Of a stretch of DNA of 64,000 nt, positions 11,721-21,643 are shown piece after piece. The position numbers were made by a program, and so were the translations under genes. How positions within the stretch are numbered: position 1 is the stretch's first letter; each line of letters starts with the position of its first letter. This DNA is from Kuschelorhynchus macadamiae (taxonomy: Eukaryota; Arthropoda; Insecta; Coleoptera; Curculionidae), in the NCBI GenBank assembly GCA_030620095.1, contig JAUTXW010003599.1, positions 372,001-436,000 of the forward strand, given 5' to 3'. Below the pieces are notes generated by a model. The model saw only the letters and a program-made list of their open reading frames with translations. It was not told the DNA's origin and did not search any database.

Positions 11721-13409
11721 TCAACTTACTTACTTGATTTATCTAATAATTATGCTATATATAGACAATATAGACGTAATATGTATAGTGCGACTCTGCC
11801 ATGACATGCATGGGCGGCCAGATTGTAAGCCATTTCAGGAACACAGGGAGCACATGCGATAAAGAGTTTGTTTTGTTGCCTGGGCCTAACCCATACCCAA
11901 GAAGTCAAGAGAGTTCACCAACCCATACAAGTACACCTCGCTACAAGCTAAGAATTGTGTGACAGTAAACTTAGTTGCTTATTGTTTGGAAAAGCACCGA
12001 AACAACCAAGCTTTGCTTTACCTGGTACATTATCCTGTGAACGTTTAGAATCACATCGTGATCCTTAGGTGAAGAGATTGACTTCTACTTAGAACATTCT
12101 ATGTCTCCATCCAAACAACCCTAGGTACTGTAGTATATATGGGCCAAAAAAAGGGAAGCATACATTTTAGAACTACTATTTATTATACAAGTGGTTTTGG
12201 TTGATGTATACATGTGGTTCATGGATATCATCAATAGATCAACTCAACAGTTAATTCTATCTATTCCTATGCCGTTTCTAAAATGCAATAGAAACTAGAG
12301 TATGGCTTAGTAAAATCTCGATCGGTTTTATTTATTATAATTTATGTTTTTTATGATGTTTCTAATTCAATAAAATGAATACATACGTTATCCAGTTTTC
12401 ACTGAACTGTACATTTAACAAGTATGCTTTTCTACTTGTGATATTGGAAAGATATTCCATTATCATCAAAATATAACTTAATAATTAAACCATAATATGT
12501 TAACAAGAGTCGGCACGACTTGTTAATAGACTCAATCCCTCGGCCCCTGAACCGGAAATTTTTTGAAATTCGGGACGCTCCAGCTCGGTAACAGTACGTC
12601 TGGGAATAAGTGAGTCCGAAGGCCAATCGTAGAAGTTAAATGCGCGTCTTGTTTGGTAAAAATGCATTTTCGGTGAAGTCTATAATAAGTTAGCAGTGGC
12701 CTCTGAGAGAGGCTTTTATTTGATATCCCGATGATTCAAAATGCAGGTCGCTACTGGCGACACTGGAGCGCGGGATGTGGCTTAAAAAAATGAAAATTGG
12801 GTAAAAAATGGTGTAACTTTGGAGGCATTTTGCGGATCTGAAACCCGAGCACTTTAACCAAGCTGAGACAGAAGTTCGATGGGAAATATAAAGATTTAGG
12901 GTTTTACTATTTTTTTTGTGAAAAAAGTAATGAGGACAGGAATAATTTAGACACTCCAAATCTCCGAGGGATTGAAAAACTAAGTCGTCAAAATGACTCT
13001 TTTTATACAGGGCAAACAATTTAGAAATAAAACTGCAATTTTTTTATGTGTTCCAATAGTGTTTTACGTTTGACCCTGTAGCATCTGAACTGTTGACTCT
13101 AGGCGACTAGGTTGACTCTGGGACAAAAACTAGTAAGCAGATCAACAGCTCGATCTTTTTACTACAAGATATATAATAACATGTTTTTTTTATTGGAGGT
13201 ACAGAAATTGTGTACAGCAAATTAAACAAAATTAAAAACGTTTTTTAAGGTAGGTTATGATGATGGAGAGATTTGATCGATAAAGGTCAGAATAAACAAT
13301 TTGACAAGACATCAAGTTTTGTAATTCGATATATGGAGGACCAGGTATTTGCACATATCTCCTCGATAGCAAGTACTTTAAACATAATTTTGTTTAAAAT
13401 ACTATACAT
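11721..13409. other. Non-coding stretch with unclassified repeat-like segments
   Basis: No supported gene. A relatively GC-rich block at 12508-12640 and a block at 12690-13080 stand out from the AT-rich background. The latter ends CGTTTGACCCTGTA at 13064-13078 and holds ATACAGGGCAAAC near 13005, the kind of TACAGGG end seen on small insect DNA transposons. I could not pair the ends convincingly. Minus-strand open frames here (about 12432-13019) carry no recognisable motif. Confidence 0.4.
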
Positions 13410-15635
13410 GAGGGGTGCTCAATATCGCGAATAGTCGATCGCGAGTGCTTTTTGAGTAGATCTCGAGAAGAAATTTTTTTTTAATAAGTAGGTACTTAAC
13501 TAAACTACAAAAATTTATTACGTAAAAAAATAACACTCTGCTAGCGGCAAAAGGCGGCTTTATCCAAGGAACGCGCGGTACTTGTCAAAGAATAGCCGCG
13601 TTTTTTATTCTTGCCGCTTTTCTAGAAATTTCGGGCGGCGCGTTTGACGGGAACGTTTGAGACTTTCGTTCACGCTGATATAAATGTTACGCCTGCAGGA
13701 ATTGGGGTCATTCTGAATTGCAACTTGAAGGCGATACTTCGTCGATACAAAGTTTATTATTAAATAGTACAAAATGAGTGCAGCGAAGAAATCTAAAACG
13801 TATCATTTTAATTACGATTGGGAGGAAGAATTTTTGTTTTGTATGGTGAAGGATAAGTGCATTTGTCTTATTTGTCGTGCGTCAGTTGCAATACGTAAGC
13901 GTGGTAACTTAGAGAGGCATCATAAAAGGGTTCATAAAAACTATGAAAAGGATTTTTCGCCACAGAGTGAATTAAGAAAACGAAAAGTACGTGATTTGAT
14001 ATCTTGTTTGAAAAAAGAACAAACCATGTTCACAAGACCAGCCAAACAATCAAAAGCTGCTACGATCGCGTCATTTAAAATATCTCATATATCGGTTGTG
14101 AAGGAAGCATTTATTGAAGCGGGTGAGATTTGGAGATTTTAGAAATAAAACAGAAATCATGTCTGCTATTAGAGAACTTCAGTTATCTCGTCCGACTGTC
14201 ACAAGGCGTATTGAAGTCATGAGTCAGGACATGGCAGATAAACTAAAAAATGATATCATGGAACCCGTGGCGAAGATATATATGACGTTTTCTTCAATTT
14301 TGTAAAAAACTACAAGCTACCATTATATAAATTAGTGTGCATTACAACCGATGGAGCACCAGCAATGACTTTCAATCCATTGCGTTATACATCAACAAGT
14401 TTTGTGTTCAAAAGTTTTAAACACGGAGGAAATTATGGGCATTGCAACAAAAATTGTGAATTCCATCCGTGCACGTAGCTTGAAACGGCAGCTCTTTAAG
14501 TTGCAGTTGGAAGAAAGCTGAACACACTGATTTAGTTCTTCACACAGAAGTGTGGTTGAGTTGCGGAAAATTCCTAGAAAGTTTTCAAGAATTATTGCCC
14601 GAAATAACAACTTTTCTAGACGAAAGAGGTGATGACACTCAGATGTTGAAAAAAGAAAAATGGCTGACTGATTTGGCATTTTTGACTGACATCACAATGC
14701 ACTTAAACACCATTAACTTGGAGCTTCAAGGTAAAGGAAAAACTGTTATTCAGATGATTAGCGCAGTAAACGCATTCAAAAGTAAATTGCAACTTATGAT
14801 AGATCAACTGAAAAGAAAGGATCTGAAACATTTTCCGTCTTTGAAAGCAAGGATTCCTCAGTTGAATTATGGTACGTATGAGGCTGAATTATCAAATATT
14901 TTGGGACAATTCGAAATGCGTTTTTATGATTGTAGTAAATTGGCAAATGTAGCACCATTTATGAGTTATCCTTTTTGATGTAAAAACATTGAGGAATTAG
15001 CTACTGAAATAGCAAGTCAGTTTAATATAAACTCATGTTCTGTTGAAAATGAGTTGGTGCAGATTATATCAGATATACATCTCAAAGCTACAGCATCTGA
15101 TACAAATTTTTGTTGTTTTATATCTGAAGATAAATATCCGAATCTAAGGCAAATCGCCCTTCAACTGACAGCAATGTTTGAATGTTTGTGCGAGTCTGCA
15201 TTTTCTGAAATGAAGATAATTAAGTCAAAATATCGCAATCGACTGACTGACGATCATATGTCACCATGCTTGCGATTAGCACTCAGTGGTTACGTACCAT
15301 CTTATAAAAAGTATGCTGAGGACATGCAGTGCCACGCTTCAACATCCAAAGTCACTCCTTAGTTAAGTTTAACACCATATGTAACTCTTTTGTTTTGTAA
15401 CAACCAATAAACTTCATTGATATTGTAGAGAAGAACCTAACTAAACCTAACCCAAACCTTCACTATATATGCTACGGTACACCCTACCTAGGTAGGAAGG
15501 TAGGTAGGTAGGGTGTATGTATCGTGTATGCACGACAACCCTGCATCACACATACTTGCAGCCTCTCAGAGTCGATCGTAAGTAGTCTAAAAATATTGAG
15601 GTAGATCGCCAGCAGTTCAAGTTTGAGCACCCCTG
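13410..15635 (+). mobile_element. hAT-C transposon (BED-finger type) with TIRs and TSD
   Basis: The left tip GAGGGGTGCTCAA at 13410 and right tip TTGAGCACCCCTG ending at 15635 are inverted repeats, one mismatch from the CAGGGGTGCTC consensus. The flanking 8-mers CTATACAT (13402-13409) and CTGTACAT (15636-15643) differ by one base and form the expected hAT target duplication. The element is 2226 bp with one plus-strand transposase gene, which has lost internal segments. Confidence 0.93.
13774..15362 (+). pseudogene. hAT transposase, BED finger, ZBED5/GTF2IRD2-like
   Basis: The start ATG at 13774 opens MSAAKKSKTYHFNYDWEEEF, then a BED-type finger, CICLICRASVAIRKR with GNLERHHKRVH (Cys-x2-Cys ... 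His-x4-His). This resembles the N-terminus of proteins derived from this hAT branch. The next block, RPTVTRRIEVMSQDMADKL (14190-14250), is followed by a jump to EDIYDVFFNFVKNYKLP and CITTDGAPAM (14270-14370), which holds the second catalytic Asp. The segment between them that should carry the first Asp (LQFDESTD-like) is deleted. Further frameshifts follow before HTDLVLHTEVWLS (14525) and a long C-terminal part ending CESAFSEMKIIKSKYRNRLT, the dimerisation region, with a stop at 15362. It cannot encode active transposase. Confidence 0.9.
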
Positions 15636-15643
15636 CTGTACAT

Positions 15644-15849
15644 GATATTATAAAGAAGAAAGACTAACTTTAATATTAACACAAGACTTTAGTAAACCTT
15701 CTATATGGATCAACATTTTTGTATTTTGCATTTTTGTCATGCGAATTTTACTAAATTGTGATAAATATAAAAACAATACTTTAATATTAAGAAAATTAGA
15801 ATGGTTAAATGTTGTTTTTTATGTAATTTAATTTTTTATTTAGTTCAAA
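15644..15849. other. Short non-coding gap
   Basis: AT-rich sequence between the hAT-C element and the LINE scrap; no feature seen. Confidence 0.4.
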
Positions 15850-16105
15850 TTTTTATTTATAAAATAATTTATTGCCCGAAAATCTAAAATCATTTATAAA
15901 TAAAAACTGTGATGAACATAATTACCTAACAAGGCAAAACAAAGACTTACATGTAAATTATGTTTTTAAAGTTGTTGTTTATAAGTCAATTTTTCATAAA
16001 GGGTCGATTCATTATAATAAACTATCATTTATTATAAAGTCTCAGAGATCTTTTAAAAAATTTAAAATTAACTTAAGAGATTATTTATTTAAGAATCAAT
16101 TTTAA
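15850..16105 (+). pseudogene. LINE C-terminal fragment
   Basis: An open frame of about 78 codons ends at 16105. It carries the pattern of the extreme C-terminus of jockey/CR1-like reverse transcriptase proteins: HNYLTRQNKDL, then a KSIFHKGSIHYNKL block (normally Ks.f..G...yN.LP), then a FKKFKINLRDYLF tail. The 100 bases after the stop contain AATAAAG near 16212, consistent with a LINE 3' UTR and poly(A) signal. This is a 5'-truncated copy, the usual result of incomplete target-primed reverse transcription. Confidence 0.7.
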
Positions 16106-16204
16106 AAGCTGATAAGAAACACAAAAGTGTGGTTCCTGAAGTTAATTTAGAGTAGTCTATAATATTTAAAATTTTATGCTTGAAAAATGTAAATTGTAGG
16201 ATTT

Positions 16205-16865
16205 ATGCTAAATAAAGAAATTAACAAACTAACTAAAAGCATTTGTGTAAATTTTTTTCTTCTAGTTTATTCATTCAGTCCACTATAAATATACTGCTGG
16301 CATTTTGAGAGAATACTCAGTTTTTAATGTTATTATCAGTTATAAAAATATATATGTACTTCTCAAGTGTCTGGTATAATATTGTCAGAGGTTGATTTAG
16401 TAGCGAGTTTTTGAGACATAAAAAAGGAGGAGTTATTAAATTCCACCCTTTGTATGTGTAAAATTTTATTTTTAATTGACATCAAAAAAGAAGGACGTTT
16501 TCAATCCCACTCTATGTATTTTGGTATTGGAATCGCAAAAAATTTCAAGAAAGTTCAGTTTAATCTTTGTTTGTCCCTAAAATACGAAAAACGTTTAAAA
16601 AATATGATGTTGGTGCAGATATTTGTATGTGTGTATGTATGGGTGTATCAAAACAAAATTTTCTTCACGACAACTTGAGAAGGGTCAAACCGATTCGTTT
16701 GAAATTTGCACTAAAAATATTCTAGGTCAGTATCTCTTGAGAATTAGATTTTGGGTGTCATGTGCGTAGATTTTCGATATTTTTTAAAGGCATAAAACGT
16801 AAAAAAATCATATTATAAGAACACACACAAATAATTACGAAATTATAGTGGCGGATTCATGATCT
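16205..16865. other. Non-coding stretch, probable dispersed repeat
   Basis: Contains text such as GTATGTGTGTATGTATGGG (16623-16642) and an AACTTGAGAAGGGTCAAACC block that read like a non-coding insect repeat family. No termini or coding potential were identified. Confidence 0.35.
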
Positions 16866-17330
16866 AAAACTATTTTTTGGGTTTTTCGCCACATACACAA
16901 TCTTAATTCAAAAGAAGATAATTACCTGATAAGATAGGCAGTCTTAAGTTCTGGGTCCACTATGAAGGCACCCGAGGAACGACACTGAAAAATATTTGAT
17001 TTCTGGACGTTTCGGGGGAAAGTCTACCCCCGTCTTCAGCAAATCTACAAGTAAAAAACTAAAACCAGAATGTTTCTTGTGTTTAGTATCAGAAATATAA
17101 CCAGAATGGCTAATGTCTGAAAAAATGTCAATTAATGTCAATTTAAAGGTGTTGTTTTTAATTGTTAAAATAAGGTGAGAAAATATGCCTACCTAGAGTA
17201 TGTTCATTTTAATTTATTGTATTTTGAGGTGTCCTTTTTTACTTCAGTATTTAGCAAATTTAACCATGTCTTATTAAAATTAACCGAACAAGATGCTAAA
17301 CAATTATCTTTATTTAACAATAATAAGGGA
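16866..17330 (-). repeat. Left inverted arm of the Penelope-like element
   Basis: Reverse complement of 19640-20010. It includes the last codons of the nuclease ORF (17220-17330), the following UTR, a hammerhead motif and an outer AAAACTATTTTTTGGGTTTTT block (16868-16888). A segment of about 75 bp (about 16889-16963) is present only in this arm, so the two copies have diverged by insertion or deletion. Confidence 0.85.
16998..17045 (-). ncRNA. Hammerhead ribozyme motif, Penelope flanking repeat
   Basis: Read on the minus strand: stem I 5' strand GATTTG (17045-17040); core CTGAAGA (17039-17033); one extra C; stem II of five G-C pairs, GGGGG/CCCCC, around an 8-nt loop; GAAA (17013-17010); C; GTC (17008-17006) with the cleavage site after it; stem I 3' strand C-AG-AAATC (17005-16998), pairing with GATTTG after a two-base bulge. 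All consensus core bases are present. Stem III is minimal (AC/GT), as in known Penelope hammerheads, which are thought to work best as dimers. The right-arm counterpart near 19918-19955 has lost stem II and the GAAAC box context. Confidence 0.75.
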
Positions 17331-17397
17331 CTTCCTGCGTAATAACATTTTGTCTAAAAACCACTTATTTTCAATATAAAAACGAATATTACCTACA

Positions 17398-17690
17398 ACA
17401 TTTTGGCATGACTATGGGGTCTCCTTTATTTCCTGTACTAAGTAATATTTTTATGGAGACACCAATTTTGAGTTAAATTATATTTAAAATCAAACTACGA
17501 TCGCAAGCCATTTATTTGGTGAAAGTACATTGATTACATTTTTTGTATCTATGAACACGACGATCAACATTTAAATGATTTTTTAAATCATATTAATAAA
17601 AAAGATCCGACAATTAAATTTACTATTGAAAAAGAAACAGACCAACAATTATTACTTTTATTGGGAAGAGTTGAAGTGTGATTCAAGTAA
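17398..17690 (+). pseudogene. Penelope-like reverse transcriptase fragment
   Basis: FGMTMGSPLFPVLSNIFME (from 17402) is the Penelope RT block corresponding to MGSPLSPxxANIFME. About 85 bases later, in another frame, KYIDYIFCIYEHDDQHLNDF matches the catalytic YVDDIF block with the second Asp changed to Tyr, followed by FLNHINKK and TIKFTIEKE (normally IKFTxExE). Stops at 17474 and near 17520 and the frame change make it a pseudogene. The fingers and upstream RT region are missing to the left, where the inverted arm begins. Confidence 0.85.
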
Positions 17691-18059
17691 GCTCATTAGT
17701 CACAGTATAATATACTGTTTCGCCATTTTGTTCTATCGTATTGGATTCCTACCAATATGTTTACCATTTCCTTTCTACCTATGCCACAGTTGACCTTTGG
17801 GCACAATTCAATAAGTATCCCATATTCATGTTTAATTTTTCTGCAAAATTTAAAATCAATTGAACAAGATTTCTTTTACGTTGATTTTTTAAAAATTTTA
17901 TTTGGCCGTCATTTTATTTCGCCATCTTAAATTGAAACCCACATTATCAGTCTTTACCTACTCCGTTGGTCCGCAGACACCTCAGATATTAAGTTTCTGA
18001 ATGGTTTTCATTAACGATCCTCTGGTTGTTATGTCAGAATGGCGTAATCCAGTAAAAAA

Positions 18060-18945
18060 AACAAAGGACTTTTTTAAATTGTCAACGTTTCGCCAATTTA
18101 GTGTTCCATCCTCAGGACACATAGATTTTATATCCTGCAACAAACCCATATTAGTCTTTACCTACTCCATTGGTCCATAGATATTATAGAAAACTATTTA
18201 ATAATTTAATATCTGGGAAATATCTTCAAAACAACGGAGTACATAAAGGCTGATAAATGGGTATCATGCAGGATATAAAATTTATATGTGTCCTGAGAAT
18301 GCAACAATAAAGTTGTAAAACGTCGACGATTTAAAAAATACTTTTGTTTTTTTTACTGGATTCTATCCGTAAATAATACACCATTTTAACATAAAAACAA
18401 GAGGATCGCTAACGAAAATCATTTAGAAACTTAATATCTGGGAAATATCTGCGGTCCAACGTAGTAGGTAAAGACTGAAAATACGTGTTTTCATGCAGGA
18501 TATAAAACCTATATGTGTCCTGAGTATGCAACAATAAAGTTTCGAAACGTCGACAATTTTAAAAAGAGTATTTTGTTTATTTACTGGATCCTAACCACAA
18601 ATATACACCACTCCAACATAAGAACAAGAGGATCGTTACCGAAAACCATTTAGAAACTTAATATATGGGAAATATCTCCAGAACAACAATAAAGTTTCGA
18701 AACGTCGACAATTTTAAAAAAAGTATTTTGTTTATTTACTGGATCCTAACCCCAAATATACACCACTCCAACATAAGAACAAGAGGATCGTTACCGAAAA
18801 CCATTTAGAAACTTAATATATGGGAAATATCTGCGGACAAACGGCATATGTAAAGAGTGATAATATGGGTTTCATGCTGGATATTGAATCCATATGTCTG
18901 TCCTGAAGATGCAACAATGAAGTTGCGAAACGTCGACTATGTGAT
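18060..18945 (+). repeat. Tandem hammerhead-bearing repeat units
   Basis: Four plus-strand units share TTATATGTGTCCTGA..., an AACAATAAAGTT core, CGAAACGTCGAC and an ACAAGAGGATCG block, with core positions near 18311, 18532, 18688 and 18916 (spacings about 221, 156 and 228 bp). A fifth, inverted copy lies at about 18060-18200 (GTCAACGTTTCGCCAA). The third unit is shorter by about 70 bp and has lost the CTGANGA half. The units lie inside the Penelope-like element but differ from its own arms, so they belong to a second, related family. Tandem flanking repeats are normal for Penelope-type elements. Confidence 0.8.
18891..18941 (+). ncRNA. Hammerhead ribozyme motif, best-preserved copy
   Basis: Stem I 5': CATA (18891-18894), internal loop, GTC (18900-18902). 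Core CTGAAGA (18903-18909), one extra T, stem II GCAAC/GTTGC (18911-18915 with 18922-18926) closing AATGAA, GAAA (18927-18930), minimal stem III C-G, and GTC ending at 18934, the predicted cleavage site. Stem I 3': GAC (18935-18937) and TATG (18938-18941), pairing perfectly with GTC and CATA. All core positions match CUGANGA/GAAA/NUH. Units near 18290 and 18520 have mutated CTGANGA boxes. Confidence 0.8.
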
Positions 18946-19036
18946 GAGAGTGATTTTTTCACGATTACAATACCTCCATTTTACGAGGGAAGTAAAAAGA
19001 CATACACAGCTTTGAAACAAAAGCATACAGAAAATC

Positions 19037-19740
19037 TTCACACACAAACAGATACTGGTCAAAAAGGGAGTTGTAAAAAGTCTATATGATAGAACAAAAA
19101 TAATTTGCAAAAATCAAAATTTTGTAGAAAAAAATGTTTTTATAAAGGATGTTTTAAATGAAAACAATTCCAAATGATCCTAATGATTTCATTGAAAAAT
19201 GTTTTTATGAATTTGAGAATCCAAAGGTCAAACAAATCCAAAACAGACCAATTATTGATCCTCATACCATACATACCTAACTTCAGATAAAATAAAAATA
19301 GATAAAATAAAACGAATAGGTAAACGTTTTAACATAAGAACGATCTTTAAGACACAAAAAACACTTAGAAGTAAACTTACAAAAACAAAACCTAGCAATG
19401 AACAAGAAAATACAAAAAATGTTATTTATAAAATTCCGTGTCAATGCAATACATTTTACATAGGTGAACCCTCTAGGCCATTAGCCAAAAGAATTTAAAG
19501 AAAACCAAACATACATAAAAAATGAAATATTTGCCAACATGCACTAGATAACAATCATAAAATTAATTGGAATGCTTCTAGTATTTTAGCAAAACAACCA
19601 TGTTTCAAAAAACGTAAAATAAAAGAAAGTGCCTTAATATTGTTAAATAAACATAATTTTGTAGCATCTTGTTCTGTTAATTTTAATAACACAAATTTGC
19701 TAAATACTGAAGTAAAAAAAGGACACCTCAAAATAGAATA
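19037..19740 (+). pseudogene. Penelope-like C-terminal region with GIY-YIG nuclease
   Basis: The reading resumes with HTNRYW and KKGVVKSLYDRTKIICKNQ (19062-19120), the thumb/linker block of Penelope proteins. It continues in shifted frames through FIEKCFYEFENPK, a KRIGKRFNIRTIFKTQKTLR block (19310-19370), and VIYKIPCQCNTFYIGEPSRP (19420-19480). The last is the GIY-YIG signature in its Penelope form (YKIPCxCGxxYIGxT); the usual CG is CN here. A stop follows at KRI. Downstream, CQHALDNNHKINW and FKKRKIKESALILLNKHN complete the nuclease C-terminus up to about 19740. The nuclease normally nicks the target for reverse transcription. Confidence 0.88.
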
Positions 19741-20010
19741 AATTAAAATGAACATACTCTAGGTACACATATTTTCCCACCTTATTTTATCAATTAAAAA
19801 TAACACCTTTAAATTGACATTAATTAACATTTTGTCAGAGATTAGCCATTCTGGTTATATTTCTGATGCTAAACATAAAAAATATTCTGCTTTTTTCTTT
19901 TTTTGATTTGTAGATTTGCTGAAGACAAAGTAGACTCTCCCAGAAAACAGATATTTTTCAGTGTCATTCCTCGGGTACCTTCACCAAAAACCCAAAAAAT
20001 AGTTTTAAAA
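19640..20010 (+). repeat. Right arm of the Penelope-like element
   Basis: Sense-orientation 3' region: nuclease C-terminal codons, UTR, a decayed hammerhead (CTGAAGA at 19919-19925, but stem II and the GAAA box degraded) and an outer ACCAAAAACCCAAAAAATAG block. It is the partner of 16866-17330. Confidence 0.85.
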
Positions 20011-21570
20011 CACATACAAAGCGGTAACAGTCAAACTGAAATCAGCAAGAGCTATGGCAAATATATTAATATTGAGAAATTATAGAAGTCATTGGTGTCG
20101 AAACTTTAATTTTCTTATTATGTATTAAAAAAATGCAATATTTTGAAACACGTTAAATTTACTTTATTTTAGTAGCATTCAAAATAATGTTTGTCCCGAA
20201 AGCAGGTCAGCCCAGAAAGGCTAGCTCTTTAGAATCGCAAAAAATCAAAATAAAACGGGGAAACACCACGAACTTTATTAGAAATTTTAATATAATGAAA
20301 AAATATTTTACAGGGTGGCGCTAAGAAGATTAGATAGCTCTCTGAAAACAAAAAAAATCAAGAGCGCTTAGAATTTTTAGCAAACGGTGAGGCACATCAA
20401 ATGTCTTCTATATTTACACACGTTTTCTTCCATTATACAGAGTAGCCCTAGAAATATGAAGCAGTCTCCAAAATCGTATATAATTTTTCTTAGAGCGGAT
20501 AGTTAAAAAGAAGATTCTACCGACTCTTGCTTCTATGCTGCCCCATAAAGGCGGGATAACTATATCACTTGTTAATTGTATAACAATTTTTTGTAAAATC
20601 ACATCTTGCGCTAAACAAAAGGCAAACAAAAAGACCTCGAAAACGTCCTGAGACAACCGTTCAACAACTAGACTCACTCTATTAAATGAGTTGTATAGTC
20701 ACTATCCGGCAAGTTTGAGACAACAATGTAACTTTTTTTAACTTACGTTGCACCCTGTATAATTGACAAATTGTTGTCTCCAACAGTTTTATTCCAAGGC
20801 GCATATTCTTGAAAGTTTGCGCATCACTTCATTGTTTGTGTATCGAATTTTGATTGAAAAATCCTATAAGATTTTAAGGGCAGTTTATTTTGTTTCTGTA
20901 TAAAAGGAACCAATTAACTTTCAAAATAATTTCGATATTCCACTCGTTTTTAATAATCGGTGTTACGGTGCTGGCAGTATTCAGCGCCGTCGTCGTCCTT
21001 TTCAGTAATGTGTTCAACGGGGGTGCGAGGCATTCGACTGAACGTAACAGCTGATGTCACTCTTTCCCCTAAATTCAGCGGCAGAATTTTCATTAAAATT
21101 ATTTGTGCTCTTCCAGGGAATGTGATAATTTCATAAAATATGTATTCTGCTTCCTTATCTTTGTTATATTAATGTTGGAAAGGGTTGATTATACATCCTT
21201 AGCTTTACGGTTCGATATAAAATGTTCTGTAACGGCCTTTTGGGACCTCGTTTAGTGGACCTCGAACTACTAACTACCGACTATTACTATTTTATTGTAC
21301 GTCGATTGTTCCGGATTTGCTGAGAAAACTGTATATGTGAATATATTTATACGTAATATACGACTTTAAATTTCGGTAGTATAAATAACATTAATTTTTG
21401 AGGCTCATTGGGTTTCAAGAGCTTCGTCTAGCATATTTGCCTACCTTGCAGTTCTTAACATAACGGAAAGTCTTAATGAAACTGGCTAAGCTACGTTTAA
21501 TAGATTTGTTTTCTCAGTTTTTCAAAACTGTTAATTTTTTTTAGATATATTTGATCAACAATAAAAGTTT
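20011..21570. other. Non-coding stretch
   Basis: No gene supported. Several ACAGGGTGGCG / GCACCCTGTATA-type ends (20312, 20750) suggest small DNA-transposon debris. A less AT-rich block near 20960-21060 carries no recognisable reading frame. Confidence 0.4.
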
Positions 21571-21643
21571 TGTACGATAAAGCAGTTGGTTGAAGCAATG
21601 GGCTGAAGATCTAGAGATGCGGGTTAGATTCCCGCTCGTTCCA
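21571..21643 (+). tRNA. tRNA-Phe(GAA)-like sequence, probably pseudo or SINE head
   Basis: A cloverleaf can be drawn. Acceptor TGTACGA with TCGTTCC gives 5 of 7 pairs. The D-arm AAGCAGTTGGTTGAAGC is weak. The anticodon loop CTGAAGA with GAA reads phenylalanine, on a poor stem (ATGGG/TCTAG). The T-arm GCGGG-TTAGATT-CCCGC has a perfect stem but an A in place of C in the B box (GGTTAGATTCC). No CCA and no clear terminator T-run. The D-arm and stem defects favour a pseudogene or tRNA-derived SINE head over a working tRNA. Confidence 0.45.

Larger units (their letters stand above)
16866..20010 (+). mobile_element. Penelope-like element with inverted flanking repeats
   Basis: The plus strand carries the two domains that define Penelope-like elements in the right order: RT text at 17398-17690 and a GIY-YIG nuclease at about 19420-19500. 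The element's 3' region (right arm 19640-20010) is repeated in opposite orientation at the left (16866-17330), so the body lies between inverted copies. Between RT and nuclease, about 1.3 kb of foreign repeat sequence (17690-19036) with tandem hammerhead-type units has been inserted. Flanking repeats in direct or inverted order and hammerhead motifs are known for this class. The coding region is decayed. Confidence 0.88.

Noticed and set aside
12432..13019. Minus-strand open frames in a GC-richer patch
   Set aside because: No family motif; more likely part of a non-coding repeat with TACAGGG-type ends. Reported only as a gap.
15432..15458. CCTAA-like words resembling the insect TTAGG telomere repeat
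   Set aside because: Only a few degenerate words; no array. A similar chance patch occurs near 46050.
15478..15520. CCTACCTAGGTAGG palindrome
   Set aside because: A short GTAG-rich imperfect palindrome; could be a hairpin, but no gene or element boundary depends on it.
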